Assembly (NCBI GenBank): GCA_025782395.1
Contig: JALGZD010000219.1
Span: 141,560-205,559 of the forward strand
DNA length: 64,000 nt
Direction of reading: 5' to 3'
Source of the DNA: a bacterium
Lineage (GTDB): Bacteria; Joyebacterota; Joyebacteria; Joyebacterales; Joyebacteraceae
Under the pieces are notes generated by a model. It was not told the origin of the DNA and did no database searches. It saw nothing but the letters and a program-made list of their open reading frames with translations. Of this stretch, positions 6,921 to 15,060 are shown piece after piece (position 1 is the stretch's first letter; each line of letters starts with the position of its first letter). A program made the position numbers and the translations under genes.

Positions 6921-7985
6921 ATGTCAACTACCAAGCTCCCGCCGCTCGGTAAGGCCACACCAGCGTTCTTCGATGAGGTCATCTTCCCTCGACTCGGCGC
7001 CGCCGACCCTACAGTAAGAGTGGGACCGACACATGGCGTCGACTTCGGCGCAGTGGAGATCGGTGATCACGTCATGGTGATGTCCTGCGATCCCTTCTTC
7101 ATCGCGCCCGCACTCGGCTGGGAGCACGCCGCATGGTTTGCCTTTCACATACTGCTCAGCGACGTCGCGGTGAGTGGAATCCCGGCGCGCTACTTCACCG
7201 TAGACCTGAACCTGCCTCCTGAGATGGATAAGGAAACGCTCACCACCATATGGAACACGATACACGAGGAGGCCAAGCGTCTCGGAGTGGCCATCGTAAC
7301 AGGACACACAGCCAGGTACGCCGGCTGCAGCTACCCGATGGTCGGAGGAGCCACGGTGATTGGCGTGGGGCGCGCAGAGGAACTGGTCGATCCGAGGAAG
7401 GCATCGCAAGGTGATGTCATTGTCATCACGAAGGGACCGGCGATCGAGACAACCGGGCTCATGTCGATGCAGTTCCCCGAGTTCATCACGGAGGCGCGCG
7501 GCGAGGATGTGACGCGGCGCGCCCAGGAGATCTTCTACCAGATGTCAGTCGTGCGTGACGCGGCCATCGTTACGGAGGCCGGTCGCGCGACCGCCATGCA
7601 TGATGCGACCGAGTGCGGAATATGGGGCGCGCTGTTCGAGATAGCAAGAGCGTCCGGCCAGGGGCTCCTTGTCGACAAGCGCAGCATTGTAACGCAGGAT
7701 GTGGTTCTGGAGGTCTGCGAGGTCTTTGACATAGATCCGTACAAGGCCATCAGTGAAGGCACGCTGATAGCAACCGTAGCACCGGAGAGCGTCGATGCCG
7801 TGCTTGCCGCCCTCAAAGCAGAGGGCATTCCCGCGTCGGCCGTAGGAGAGCTGCTGCCTCCGGAGAGCGGAGTTATTGTTCGTGATGAGCACGGACAACA
7901 CGATCTGGAGCACCCGGAAGTCGATCCGTTCTGGATTCGCTTCGAGGAGTACCTCGTGAAGCAGGCTGAGAGAAGAAAGGTATGA
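6921..7985 (+). CDS. AIR synthase/PurM-like (ThiL/HypE-type) protein
   Basis: This 354-residue protein belongs to the PurM/ThiL/HypE/SelD ATP-binding superfamily. It has an N-terminal acidic segment with VMSCDPFF (about 53-60), a GHTARYAG glycine-rich loop and the C-terminal AIRS domain with MHDATECGIWGAL. The family includes thiamine-monophosphate kinase, and the position directly after thiE in a TPP-riboswitch operon makes a ThiL-like job attractive. However, the protein more closely resembles the uncharacterised AIR-synthase-related group than classical ThiL. ATG 6921 has AAAGGA ten bases upstream; an in-frame GTG at 6891 overlapping the previous stop lacks a ribosome site. Confidence 0.75.
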   Translation: MSTTKLPPLGKATPAFFDEVIFPRLGAADPTVRVGPTHGVDFGAVEIGDHVMVMSCDPFFIAPALGWEHAAWFAFHILLSDVAVSGIPARYFTVDLNLPPEMDKETLTTIWNTIHEEAKRLGVAIVTGHTARYAGCSYPMVGGATVIGVGRAEELVDPRKASQGDVIVITKGPAIETTGLMSMQFPEFITEARGEDVTRRAQEIFYQMSVVRDAAIVTEAGRATAMHDATECGIWGALFEIARASGQGLLVDKRSIVTQDVVLEVCEVFDIDPYKAISEGTLIATVAPESVDAVLAALKAEGIPASAVGELLPPESGVIVRDEHGQHDLEHPEVDPFWIRFEEYLVKQAERRKV

Positions 7986-7993
7986 CATAGAGG

Positions 7994-8740
7994 ATGGAGC
8001 TCGATTCGCTCACACTCACTGATATCGCCCTTCGCCATCTGCCGCTGGCGGGGTTTCACCATCTGCTCATTGCCGTACTCGCTGTCATGTGGTGGCTCAG
8101 ACGTGAGGAGGTCGGGAGATTTCTGAGTGCTTACATGGCGCTCGCTTTCGCGACGACGGCCGTAGCACTCCGTTCACATCCCGCCTGGTGGCTGGCCGGG
8201 GGACTCGTGAGCGGAGTGCTTGCGATGGCATGGCTCCGTGAAGCAATCCGCCCGCGCTTTCGCATGTCCTTCGAACGCACGCCCAGACTCCGGCTCAGCC
8301 TCATGGTGGTGGCGGCCGGCTTCGCGGTCGCCTATCCCGGCCACTCGGGGGACCTGCCGGTATTCATCTTCTCCCCGCTCGGGGTCACCGTTCGTCCCAC
8401 GCTGCTTCTGGCGCTCGCGGTTCTGAATTCGGTCACGCCGACCGCCGACCCCACCCTCCGCTGGACCCACGCCGTCGCCGGAGTCTGTTACGGTATCGCC
8501 GGAGTGGTGAGCGCCTTCCCACTGGGACCGGCGTCGGTCGTGGCATCCCTTGTTCTGGTGCTGACCTCCTGTTATGCCTTGGCACTCCTGATCGTGGGAG
8601 CGCGCGAGATCGATCCCGGCGACGCTCCAGGTGCGACGAGCATCCAGCAGTTGCGCACCCGCATGTATCAGAGACACACGTTCCTTCCCGGGCCACGCGA
8701 TCCGAGGCAGCGAATCCGCAAGCCGAGACGCCGGCCCTAA
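7994..8740 (+). CDS. Hypothetical integral membrane protein
   Basis: The 248-residue protein has about six hydrophobic segments between residues 15 and 205 and a basic, proline- and arginine-rich cytoplasmic tail (about 215-248). I recognise no family. It starts eight bases after the PurM-like gene and is the last gene before a terminator, so it is probably co-transcribed with the thiamine genes. A role in thiamine or precursor transport is possible, but no transporter motif supports it. Confidence 0.6.
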   Translation: MELDSLTLTDIALRHLPLAGFHHLLIAVLAVMWWLRREEVGRFLSAYMALAFATTAVALRSHPAWWLAGGLVSGVLAMAWLREAIRPRFRMSFERTPRLRLSLMVVAAGFAVAYPGHSGDLPVFIFSPLGVTVRPTLLLALAVLNSVTPTADPTLRWTHAVAGVCYGIAGVVSAFPLGPASVVASLVLVLTSCYALALLIVGAREIDPGDAPGATSIQQLRTRMYQRHTFLPGPRDPRQRIRKPRRRP

Positions 8741-8794
8741 GCGACACCTGCGGACACTGGAACGCTCCCGCAGGATGACACTGCCGAACATGAA

Positions 8795-8820
8795 AACGCC
8801 GGCGGCTGCCGGCGTTCTTG
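8795..8820. terminator. Terminator between convergent thiamine and radical SAM units
   Basis: AACGCCGGC (8795-8803) and GCCGGCGTT (8808-8816) form a perfect 9-base-pair stem with a GGCT loop. On the forward strand CTTG follows; on the reverse strand TTTT follows. It lies between the forward membrane-protein gene and the reverse activase gene and probably works in both directions. Confidence 0.7.
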
Positions 8821-8901
8821 TCCCTCTCTTCACCCTGTCTCGTGCGTCCGGGTGACGTTGCAACGGTGATCAGCAGGCGACGATATCCCCCGCCGATATC
8901 C

Positions 8902-9624
8902 CTACACGTCGATCTTCCCTCTGATAACGCACTCGTCCACCTTGCGCCCCACCATCTTCTTGAACTCGTTCAGACGCTCTGAGTTGTAGGGCAACTCGTC
9001 CATAAAGCTGGGATCAAGCGTTTCGCGCGCGACGTAGTTCTGTATGACGTAGCGGCGCGCTCCTCTGATCTGTTCCGCGATCAGCTTCATGTCACTGGCT
9101 CGGTGCAACGTGGGAACAACCGTCGTTCGAAACTCGTAGTCGATCTGGCCGTCCATCAGGATTTCGATACTCCCGCGGACCTTGTTGAAGATCCGGCGAT
9201 CAGTGATGCCGGCGCTCTTCGCATATGACTCGTAGTCCAACGGGGCTTTGACGTCCATCGCCACGTAGTCCACCAACTCATCTGCAATAAGCCGCTCGAG
9301 CATATCGGGAAACGAGCCGTTCGTGTCCACCTTGATGCGCATACCGGCGTCTCTGAGTGCCTGGATGAGCCCGGGAAGATCTTTATGCATGCACGGCTCA
9401 CCACCGGTGATGCAGACACCATCTAGGAAATCATTGTGCTCGGTGACGTAGGAAAGCACGACATCCAGCGGAATGGTCTCGTACTGGTCGGGCAGAAGAA
9501 CGAGCCCGGCGTTGTGACAATAGGGACATCGGAAATTGCAGTTGGGCAGATACAGCGTCGCAGCGACCATCCCATCCCAGTCAACGAGGGACATCTGGTC
9601 GAATCCCTTTATGGCAAGCTTCAC
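8902..9624 (-). CDS. Radical SAM anaerobic RNR-activating protein-like
   Basis: The 240-residue protein has the radical SAM cysteine triad C-x3-C-x2-C in CNFRCPYC (C29, C33, C36), the GGEP motif (74-77) and the family's Val-Asp-Thr-Asn-Gly strand. It resembles the NrdG2 type of anaerobic ribonucleoside-triphosphate reductase activase, which uses a 4Fe-4S cluster and SAM to create a glycyl radical. No reductase gene is in the window, so another glycyl-radical enzyme could be the target. Its ATG overlaps the stop of the preceding radical SAM gene by four bases, which indicates translational coupling. Confidence 0.8.
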   Translation of the reverse strand: MKLAIKGFDQMSLVDWDGMVAATLYLPNCNFRCPYCHNAGLVLLPDQYETIPLDVVLSYVTEHNDFLDGVCITGGEPCMHKDLPGLIQALRDAGMRIKVDTNGSFPDMLERLIADELVDYVAMDVKAPLDYESYAKSAGITDRRIFNKVRGSIEILMDGQIDYEFRTTVVPTLHRASDMKLIAEQIRGARRYVIQNYVARETLDPSFMDELPYNSERLNEFKKMVGRKVDECVIRGKIDV

Positions 9625-10559
9625 GACCCCTCCCCTTTGCGAACGATAGACACATAATACAGCAGCTCGCCGTGCCGCACAACCTTTAACCGCTTGCCAT
9701 CGAGGAGGGAGCCAACAATTTTCGCGACCTCACCCGGACTCGCTCCGAGCGCGGCCGCGATATCGCCAATCGTGACAGGTCTCCGGGCTGCCATGTCAAC
9801 GATCACCTCTGCCGAGTCGGCGGCGAAGGCATGAGAGTGGACACTCGGCGACGCCACAACCTCCGCGTGAGGGGCGAGTGCTCTCGCGATCTCGTGCAGG
9901 CGGTCATCACAGACCGCCTCCGTACCAGCCATGGCTGGCGGGCGCACGACGGTATTGACGTGTATCTTGGCCGGCGAGATCAAATCGGCCGCGTGCGCAA
10001 GTCGTGCTACCTCTTCAGGATCGTCGTTCATGCCCTTCACTATTACGGTCTCGAGCCAGACTTCACCGTCGAACTCCGTCGTGAAGGTCGCGATTCCGTC
10101 GATAATCGCTTCCGGGTCGAGGCCGGGGTCGGGCCTGTTGATACGCTGAAAAACCTCTCTGGAGACGGCATCCACAGACGGAATCACGACATCAGCTTTC
10201 ATCAGAGCCTTCCGGACACCGGGATCCGTCATGAGGCTGCCGTTTGTAAGAACCGCTATCCTCGCGTCCGTCACCGCCCGGACACCATCGATCGCAGCGT
10301 CAAGATCGAGACTAAGCGTCGGCTCACCGGAGCCCGAGAACGTGATGTAGTCCACATCCGGATCTTCATCAAGACGCGTTCTAAGCTCGTCCAGAACCTC
10401 GTTGAGGTCGACGAAACGACCGCGTTTTATCCTCCTGTCCGTCGTTGGACCCAGCTCGCAGTAGAGACAGTCCATCGTGCAGATCTTGGGAACCAGCAGA
10501 TCGATGCCAAGGGACAGACCGAGCCTTCGCGACGGCACGGGTCCGAAGATATGTTTCAA
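9621..10559 (-). CDS. Radical SAM protein with C-terminal winged helix (COG0731-like)
   Basis: The protein opens with a conserved FGPVPSRRLG segment, and the cluster-binding cysteines are C27, C31 and C34 in CTMDCLYC. GSGEPT follows at about residue 80. Residues from about 245 to 312 look like a winged-helix or HTH domain (VTIGDIAAALGASPGEVAKIV). The group is Fe-S oxidoreductases related to wyosine-type radical SAM enzymes; the substrate is unknown. The start is TTG 10559 with GGAGGAG just upstream, giving 312 residues; longer in-frame starts would run into thiD. It lies between thiD and the activase gene in one operon. Confidence 0.78.
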   Translation of the reverse strand: MKHIFGPVPSRRLGLSLGIDLLVPKICTMDCLYCELGPTTDRRIKRGRFVDLNEVLDELRTRLDEDPDVDYITFSGSGEPTLSLDLDAAIDGVRAVTDARIAVLTNGSLMTDPGVRKALMKADVVIPSVDAVSREVFQRINRPDPGLDPEAIIDGIATFTTEFDGEVWLETVIVKGMNDDPEEVARLAHAADLISPAKIHVNTVVRPPAMAGTEAVCDDRLHEIARALAPHAEVVASPSVHSHAFAADSAEVIVDMAARRPVTIGDIAAALGASPGEVAKIVGSLLDGKRLKVVRHGELLYYVSIVRKGEGS

Positions 10560-10560
10560 T

Positions 10561-11379
10561 TCACTCCTCCATCCTGCCACTGCCCCTGACAGATGCAGTG
10601 TGAACGGTGTGGTTGACGAGCGCACTGCCCCGACCGATGTCGAACGATTCCTCAATGCCGCGGGTTACGAAACGCTTCGCGTTCTCAATGGCGCACGCGA
10701 GAGCGTCGCCACGTGCGAGTCCGGAAGCGATCGCAGCCGCAAGCGTGCAACCGGTCCCGTGGATCCTACCGCCCTCTATCCTCCTGCCCGTGAAATCGTG
10801 GAACTCTGCACCGTCGAAAAGAATATCGGTCGCATCGCCGGTCATGTGCCCACCTTTGACCAGAACAGATGCTCCCGTTGTCTCGTAGATCGCGCGCGCA
10901 GCGTCTCTCATTGCCACCCGTGTGTCCACGGTGAGTCCGGTCAGAACAGCAGCCTCGTCCACATTGGGAGTGATTACGAGCGCCAGAGGAAGGAGTTCTC
11001 TCACGAAGATGTCTGTTGCCCTCTCATCCATGAGCCTCGCGCCGGACGTCGCCACCATGACCGGGTCCACAACCACATTGGGGATGCTGCGTGCTCTGAT
11101 GCGATCAGCGACGGTCTCCATGATCTCCACGGTTGCCAGCATTCCGGTCTTCGCGGCCTGAGCCCCCATGTCATCCATAATCGCGTCGATCTGCTCGGCG
11201 ACAAGCTCGGCCGGAAGATGGAAGGACTTTCTTACTCCAAGGGTGTTCTGTGCAGTAATCGACGTGAGCGCACTCGTCCCGTGGACGCCGAAAGCGTTCA
11301 TCGTCTTCAGATCGGCCTGGATTCCGGCTCCGCCGCATGAGTCCGAACCGGCTATCGTCATGACCGTGGCCACTCTCAT
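10561..11379 (-). CDS. thiD: Hydroxymethylpyrimidine/phosphomethylpyrimidine kinase
   Basis: ThiD phosphorylates hydroxymethylpyrimidine twice to supply the pyrimidine half of thiamine. The ribokinase-fold signatures are present: [16 protein letters not shown] near residues 10-25, a DPVM segment, VKGGH and the anion-hole motif [13 protein letters not shown]. Length is about 272 residues. ATG 11379 is preceded by GGGGGA; a GTG at 11391 is an alternative. A GC hairpin (CCCGCC at 11391-11396 with GGCGGG at 11405-11410) overlaps the initiation region and may affect translation. No second THI box was found upstream, so unlike the 4.5-8.8 kb operon it does not seem to be riboswitch-controlled. It leads the two radical SAM genes. 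Confidence 0.92.
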   Translation of the reverse strand: MRVATVMTIAGSDSCGGAGIQADLKTMNAFGVHGTSALTSITAQNTLGVRKSFHLPAELVAEQIDAIMDDMGAQAAKTGMLATVEIMETVADRIRARSIPNVVVDPVMVATSGARLMDERATDIFVRELLPLALVITPNVDEAAVLTGLTVDTRVAMRDAARAIYETTGASVLVKGGHMTGDATDILFDGAEFHDFTGRRIEGGRIHGTGCTLAAAIASGLARGDALACAIENAKRFVTRGIEESFDIGRGSALVNHTVHTASVRGSGRMEE

Positions 11380-11591
11380 GCCATCCCCCACCCGCCTGAA
11401 GAACGGCGGGGCTCGCGCAGGGCAATTCGTCTTGCCCGCAGTTCCCGACGGTGTTATCGTCGCTAAGATGTCTCGAACGGGCGCTCCCGCATACTGGGAG
11501 CGTTCTACCGAACCCCATCTTACTCCCGGGCAGTCCGAGCGTCAAAACGTTACTGCCTGAGGGGGAAAGCTCAGCTTCGGAGATCCCGGTC

Positions 11592-13064
11592 GTGCGACTG
11601 ACGCGACATCCGATACTCGAGTTCGACCGCGGTCGGGAGATCGAATTCGAATTCGATGGCAGAAAACTCCTCGGATTCGAGGGCGAGAGCATCGCAGCTG
11701 CGCTTCACGCCAACGGCGTCCGCGTCCTCCGCGAGAGCATCAAGAAGAAGCGTCCGAGAGGTTTCTTCTGTGCCATCGGACGATGCTCGTCATGCCTGAT
11801 GACCGTCGACGGAATCCCGAACATCATGACCTGCGTGACTCCGCTCAAGAAAGGCATGCGGGTAGAAACTCAGCGGGGAAAGGGCAGCGTACCACTCGCC
11901 GAACCGTCCTCCGCAGGCCCGCCGCCGTCTGAGACGAAACGTGGCACCGACGAGGTGGCGACCATACCGCTCGCGATCGTCGGCGCGGGGCCGGCAGGGT
12001 TATCTGCGGCAGCCTACGCGGGTCGTATGGGTGTGGAGACGGTCGTCATCGATGAGAACGACGTTCCTGGTGGACAGCTGATCAAACAGACCCACATGTT
12101 CTTCGGTTCCCGCGAACACTACGCGCAGATTCGCGGGATCGACATCGGGGACAAACTGATCGCGAACCTCAGCGACCTTCCGGCCAAGCTCATGCTGGGA
12201 ACAACGGTTCTCGGACTCTATCCGGACCGGACGCTCTCGCTCCTGACAGCCGGGCGTCATGTCCGACTCAGGGCAGGCGCCGTTATCCTCGCGACCGGCG
12301 CCTCAGAAAACATGCTGGCGTTCGAGAACTGCGACCTCCCCGGCGTCTACGGCGCTGGAGCCGTTCAGACCCTGATGAATGTGTACGGAGTCGTTCCCGG
12401 CAAGCGTGTGCTCATGGTGGGAGCCGGAAACATCGGTCTGATTGTCGCGTATCAGCTGCTGCAGGCCGGCGTCGACGTCGCAGCCGTCATCGACGCCGCG
12501 CCCGAAGTAGGAGGCTACCACGTGCATGCCGCGAAGATACGAAGAGCGGGCGTGCCGATCCTGATATCGCACACAGTTCTCAGAGTCACGGGGCCGGACC
12601 GTGTGGAGTCCGCAGAGATCTGCCGTGTGGACGATCACTGGCAGCCTGTGCCGGGATCCGAGACCACGCTTTCGGTGGATACCGTGTGTCTCGCTGTCGG
12701 CCTGACGCCGAACTGCGAACTGGCTTTCCAGATGGGATGTCGGCAGACCTACATGCCCGAACTCGGCGGGCTGGTGGCGGTCCACGGTTCGCATCTCGAA
12801 ACCAGTATCCCTGGCGTTTTCATAGCCGGCGATGCATCGGGTGTCGAAGAGGCCTCGACCGCTATGATAGAGGGACGACTCGCCGGGCTGGCGGCCGCCG
12901 AATGGTTGGGCACAGAGTTCGATGCGGATGAACTGACACGCTTGAGAGCTGAAGCGGCAGGCAGTCTGGAGACACTCCGAGCAGGTCCGTTCGGCGCCAA
13001 AGCGCGTGAGGGTAAGAAGAAAATGCTCTCCTCTATGAACGAGGACAAGGCGGACTCCAAGTGA
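11592..13064 (+). CDS. 2Fe-2S/FAD/NAD-domain subunit of an amine or proline dehydrogenase complex
   Basis: The 490-residue protein has an N-terminal 2Fe-2S domain with C60, C65, C68 and C81 (FFCAIGRCSSC), then a pyridine-nucleotide-disulfide-oxidoreductase fold with FAD motif GAGPAG (131-136) and a second dinucleotide motif GAGNIG (276-281). It matches the alpha subunits of heteromeric sarcosine or opine oxidases, HcnA/HcnB-like cyanide synthase and archaeal dye-linked L-proline dehydrogenases. It probably passes electrons between the substrate-oxidising subunit and an acceptor. GTG 11592 with GGAG upstream is preferred; the longer frame from 11451 has no conserved residues. It is the first of four overlapping genes. 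Confidence 0.8.
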   Translation: MRLTRHPILEFDRGREIEFEFDGRKLLGFEGESIAAALHANGVRVLRESIKKKRPRGFFCAIGRCSSCLMTVDGIPNIMTCVTPLKKGMRVETQRGKGSVPLAEPSSAGPPPSETKRGTDEVATIPLAIVGAGPAGLSAAAYAGRMGVETVVIDENDVPGGQLIKQTHMFFGSREHYAQIRGIDIGDKLIANLSDLPAKLMLGTTVLGLYPDRTLSLLTAGRHVRLRAGAVILATGASENMLAFENCDLPGVYGAGAVQTLMNVYGVVPGKRVLMVGAGNIGLIVAYQLLQAGVDVAAVIDAAPEVGGYHVHAAKIRRAGVPILISHTVLRVTGPDRVESAEICRVDDHWQPVPGSETTLSVDTVCLAVGLTPNCELAFQMGCRQTYMPELGGLVAVHGSHLETSIPGVFIAGDASGVEEASTAMIEGRLAGLAAAEWLGTEFDADELTRLRAEAAGSLETLRAGPFGAKAREGKKKMLSSMNEDKADSK

Positions 13065-13561
13065 ACCACAGACAGAACGGCATACTGAGGGACGAGGAAC
13101 TGAAGCGCCTGTTGCCGCCGGCCGCGAGGCTTGCGGCGGGTCCGGTTGTCGTTATCGAATGTGTGGAGAATATCCCGTGCAATCCCTGCGTTCAGGCCTG
13201 CCCGAAAGGCGCCATCATCATAGAAGGGGACATCAACAACACGCCCACGGTTGACTACGACAAGTGCAACGGCTGCGGGCTGTGCATCAGCGCGTGTCCA
13301 GGCCTCGCCATCTTCGTTGTGGACGCGGGTCGAACCGACGCTGTTGGGATTGTCGTGCTTCCGTACGAGTACTTGCCGCTCCCCGAGAAGGGCGAGATCG
13401 TGTCGGCCCTCGACAGAGAGGGCAACACCGTCTGCGACGCGCGTGTCGTTCGCGTGGCCGATGCGAAAGCGCTCGATAGAACGCCTCTCGTGTCAATTGA
13501 GATCCCGCAGGACAAGGTGATGATCGTAAGGCACTTCAAACGCAAGGATGAACAGGATTGA
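13061..13561 (+). CDS. Ferredoxin-like 2[4Fe-4S] electron-transfer subunit
   Basis: The 166-residue protein has two 4Fe-4S cysteine sets: C34, C40, C43, C47 (an unusual C-x5-C spacing at the first position) and C69, C72, C75, C79 (CNGCGLCISACP). The remainder forms a beta-rich C-terminal domain. It should relay electrons within the dehydrogenase complex. Its GTG start overlaps the alpha-subunit stop by four bases, and its own stop overlaps the next start, so the genes are translationally coupled. Confidence 0.85.
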   Translation: MNHRQNGILRDEELKRLLPPAARLAAGPVVVIECVENIPCNPCVQACPKGAIIIEGDINNTPTVDYDKCNGCGLCISACPGLAIFVVDAGRTDAVGIVVLPYEYLPLPEKGEIVSALDREGNTVCDARVVRVADAKALDRTPLVSIEIPQDKVMIVRHFKRKDEQD

Positions 13562-13833
13562 AGGACGACGTAATCATATGCAGGTGTGAGGATATCACCT
13601 ACGGCGAGATAGTCGAGGCCATCGACTCCGGTCTCACGACGCTGGACGAGCTCAAGCGGGTTCTCCGGACGGGAATGGGACCGTGCCAGGGCAGAACGTG
13701 CTCGCGTCTCATCGCCCGGATCATCACGGAGAGGGTCGGTGGAGAAGTCGCCGACATGAGGTTTCTTCTTGACCGACCGCCGACGATGCCTGTGGAAATC
13801 GGCATCCTTGCCGGCAAGAACGACGAGGACTGA
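13558..13833 (+). CDS. BFD-like [2Fe-2S] subunit
   Basis: A 91-residue protein with the bacterioferritin-associated-ferredoxin-like pattern C-x-C (C8, C10, in ICRCEDIT) and C-x4-C (C43, C48, in GMGPCQGRTC), which binds a 2Fe-2S cluster. The same domain is fused to the alpha subunit in some sarcosine oxidase-type enzymes; here it is a separate gene. The TTG start at 13558 overlaps the ferredoxin stop by three bases (TTGA). It sits between the ferredoxin and FAD subunits. Confidence 0.85.
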   Translation: MKDDVIICRCEDITYGEIVEAIDSGLTTLDELKRVLRTGMGPCQGRTCSRLIARIITERVGGEVADMRFLLDRPPTMPVEIGILAGKNDED

Positions 13834-13844
13834 CAAGAGACGTC

Positions 13845-14990
13845 ATGAGAACCAATGCTGACTGTGTGATCATAGGTGGCGGTGTCATCGGCGCCGCTGT
13901 CGCGTACAACCTTGCCAAGGGCGGGATGACAAACTGCGTCCTCCTTGAGTCGAAGTACCTGTCCAGCGGCGCGACGGGCAGGTGTGGAGGCGGGATCCGG
14001 CAGCAGTGGAGCACGGAACCGAACGCGCAGCTTGCCATGGACAGCGTGCGCATTTTCAAGACGCTCGAGGAAGAACTGGACACCGACATCGAGTTCCTGC
14101 AAGGAGGCTACCTCGTTCTTGCCTACACCGATGAGGACGTGGAGCAGTTTCACAAGAACTTCGAGCTCCAGCGCAGACTCGGACTCGACGTGGAGATCCT
14201 CCAGCCTGAGGAGATAGCAACACGTGTTGTGAGACAGCTGAACACCGACGGCGTTCGCATGGCAACTTACTGTCCCTCGGACGCAAGCGCGAACCCCTTT
14301 CTCACAACGAAGGCGTACGCGGACGCCGCCGTGAAACTCGGAGTCGAGATTGAGCTCTTCACCCCGGTGACTCGCATTCTCCGTGAGGGGAACCGAATTG
14401 TGGGTGTCGAGACCGAGCGGGGAATCATCAACACACCTCGCGTCGTGAACGCGGCGGGAAGCCACAGTGTACTGCTGGCCCGAACCGTCGGCGTGGAAAT
14501 TCCGATAACTCCGTATCGCCGGGAGATCCTCGTAACGGAGCCGCTCGAGCGCTTCCTCGACCCGATGATAATCTCGTTCAGTTTCGGCATCTACTTCCGC
14601 CAGGTGAAGCACGGGTCCGTGATAGGCGGGTTCGCCTACCCGGATGAGAAGCCGGGTTTCAACGAGGAATCAAGTGTGGATTTCCTGACGATGATGTCGC
14701 ACAAGCTGAGCTTCCTCATGCCGGCGCTCAAGCACGTGAAGGTAGTGCGGCAGTGGGCGGGTCTCTACGATGTAACGCCGGACGCGCAGCCGATCATCGG
14801 TGAGACGGACGGCGTCGACGGGCTCTTCCAGGCGAGCGGCTTCAGCGGACATGGCTTCATGATCGCGCCGAAAGCGTCGTCGCTTCTCGCGCAGCTCATC
14901 CTCGGACAGAAACCCGATCTGGATATCGACAGGTTGAACGTGAGGCGGTTCTCGGAAGGCGACATCGACCTGGACCACTCGGTAGTCTGA
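13845..14990 (+). CDS. FAD-dependent amine/imino-acid dehydrogenase catalytic subunit (DAO family)
   Basis: This 381-residue flavoprotein of the DadA/SoxB (DAO) family has the FAD motif GGGVIG (11-16) and the GATGRCGGGIRQQW segment typical of sarcosine oxidase beta and L-proline dehydrogenase beta subunits, plus a C-terminal GFSGHGFM motif. It should oxidise a secondary or primary amino acid, with electrons leaving through the three iron-sulfur proteins encoded just upstream. The gene order (2Fe-2S/FAD subunit, ferredoxin, BFD-like, DAO) matches the layout described for dye-linked L-proline dehydrogenases of Thermococcales. The substrate (proline, sarcosine, glycine or an opine) cannot be settled here. 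Confidence 0.83.
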   Translation: MRTNADCVIIGGGVIGAAVAYNLAKGGMTNCVLLESKYLSSGATGRCGGGIRQQWSTEPNAQLAMDSVRIFKTLEEELDTDIEFLQGGYLVLAYTDEDVEQFHKNFELQRRLGLDVEILQPEEIATRVVRQLNTDGVRMATYCPSDASANPFLTTKAYADAAVKLGVEIELFTPVTRILREGNRIVGVETERGIINTPRVVNAAGSHSVLLARTVGVEIPITPYRREILVTEPLERFLDPMIISFSFGIYFRQVKHGSVIGGFAYPDEKPGFNEESSVDFLTMMSHKLSFLMPALKHVKVVRQWAGLYDVTPDAQPIIGETDGVDGLFQASGFSGHGFMIAPKASSLLAQLILGQKPDLDIDRLNVRRFSEGDIDLDHSVV

Positions 14991-15060
14991 TCCGAGACAG
15001 TGGCCCGGCTGTTCAGTTTGGACGATTCGGCGCGGTCGTTTCTCCGTCGGGAGCAGCCGA

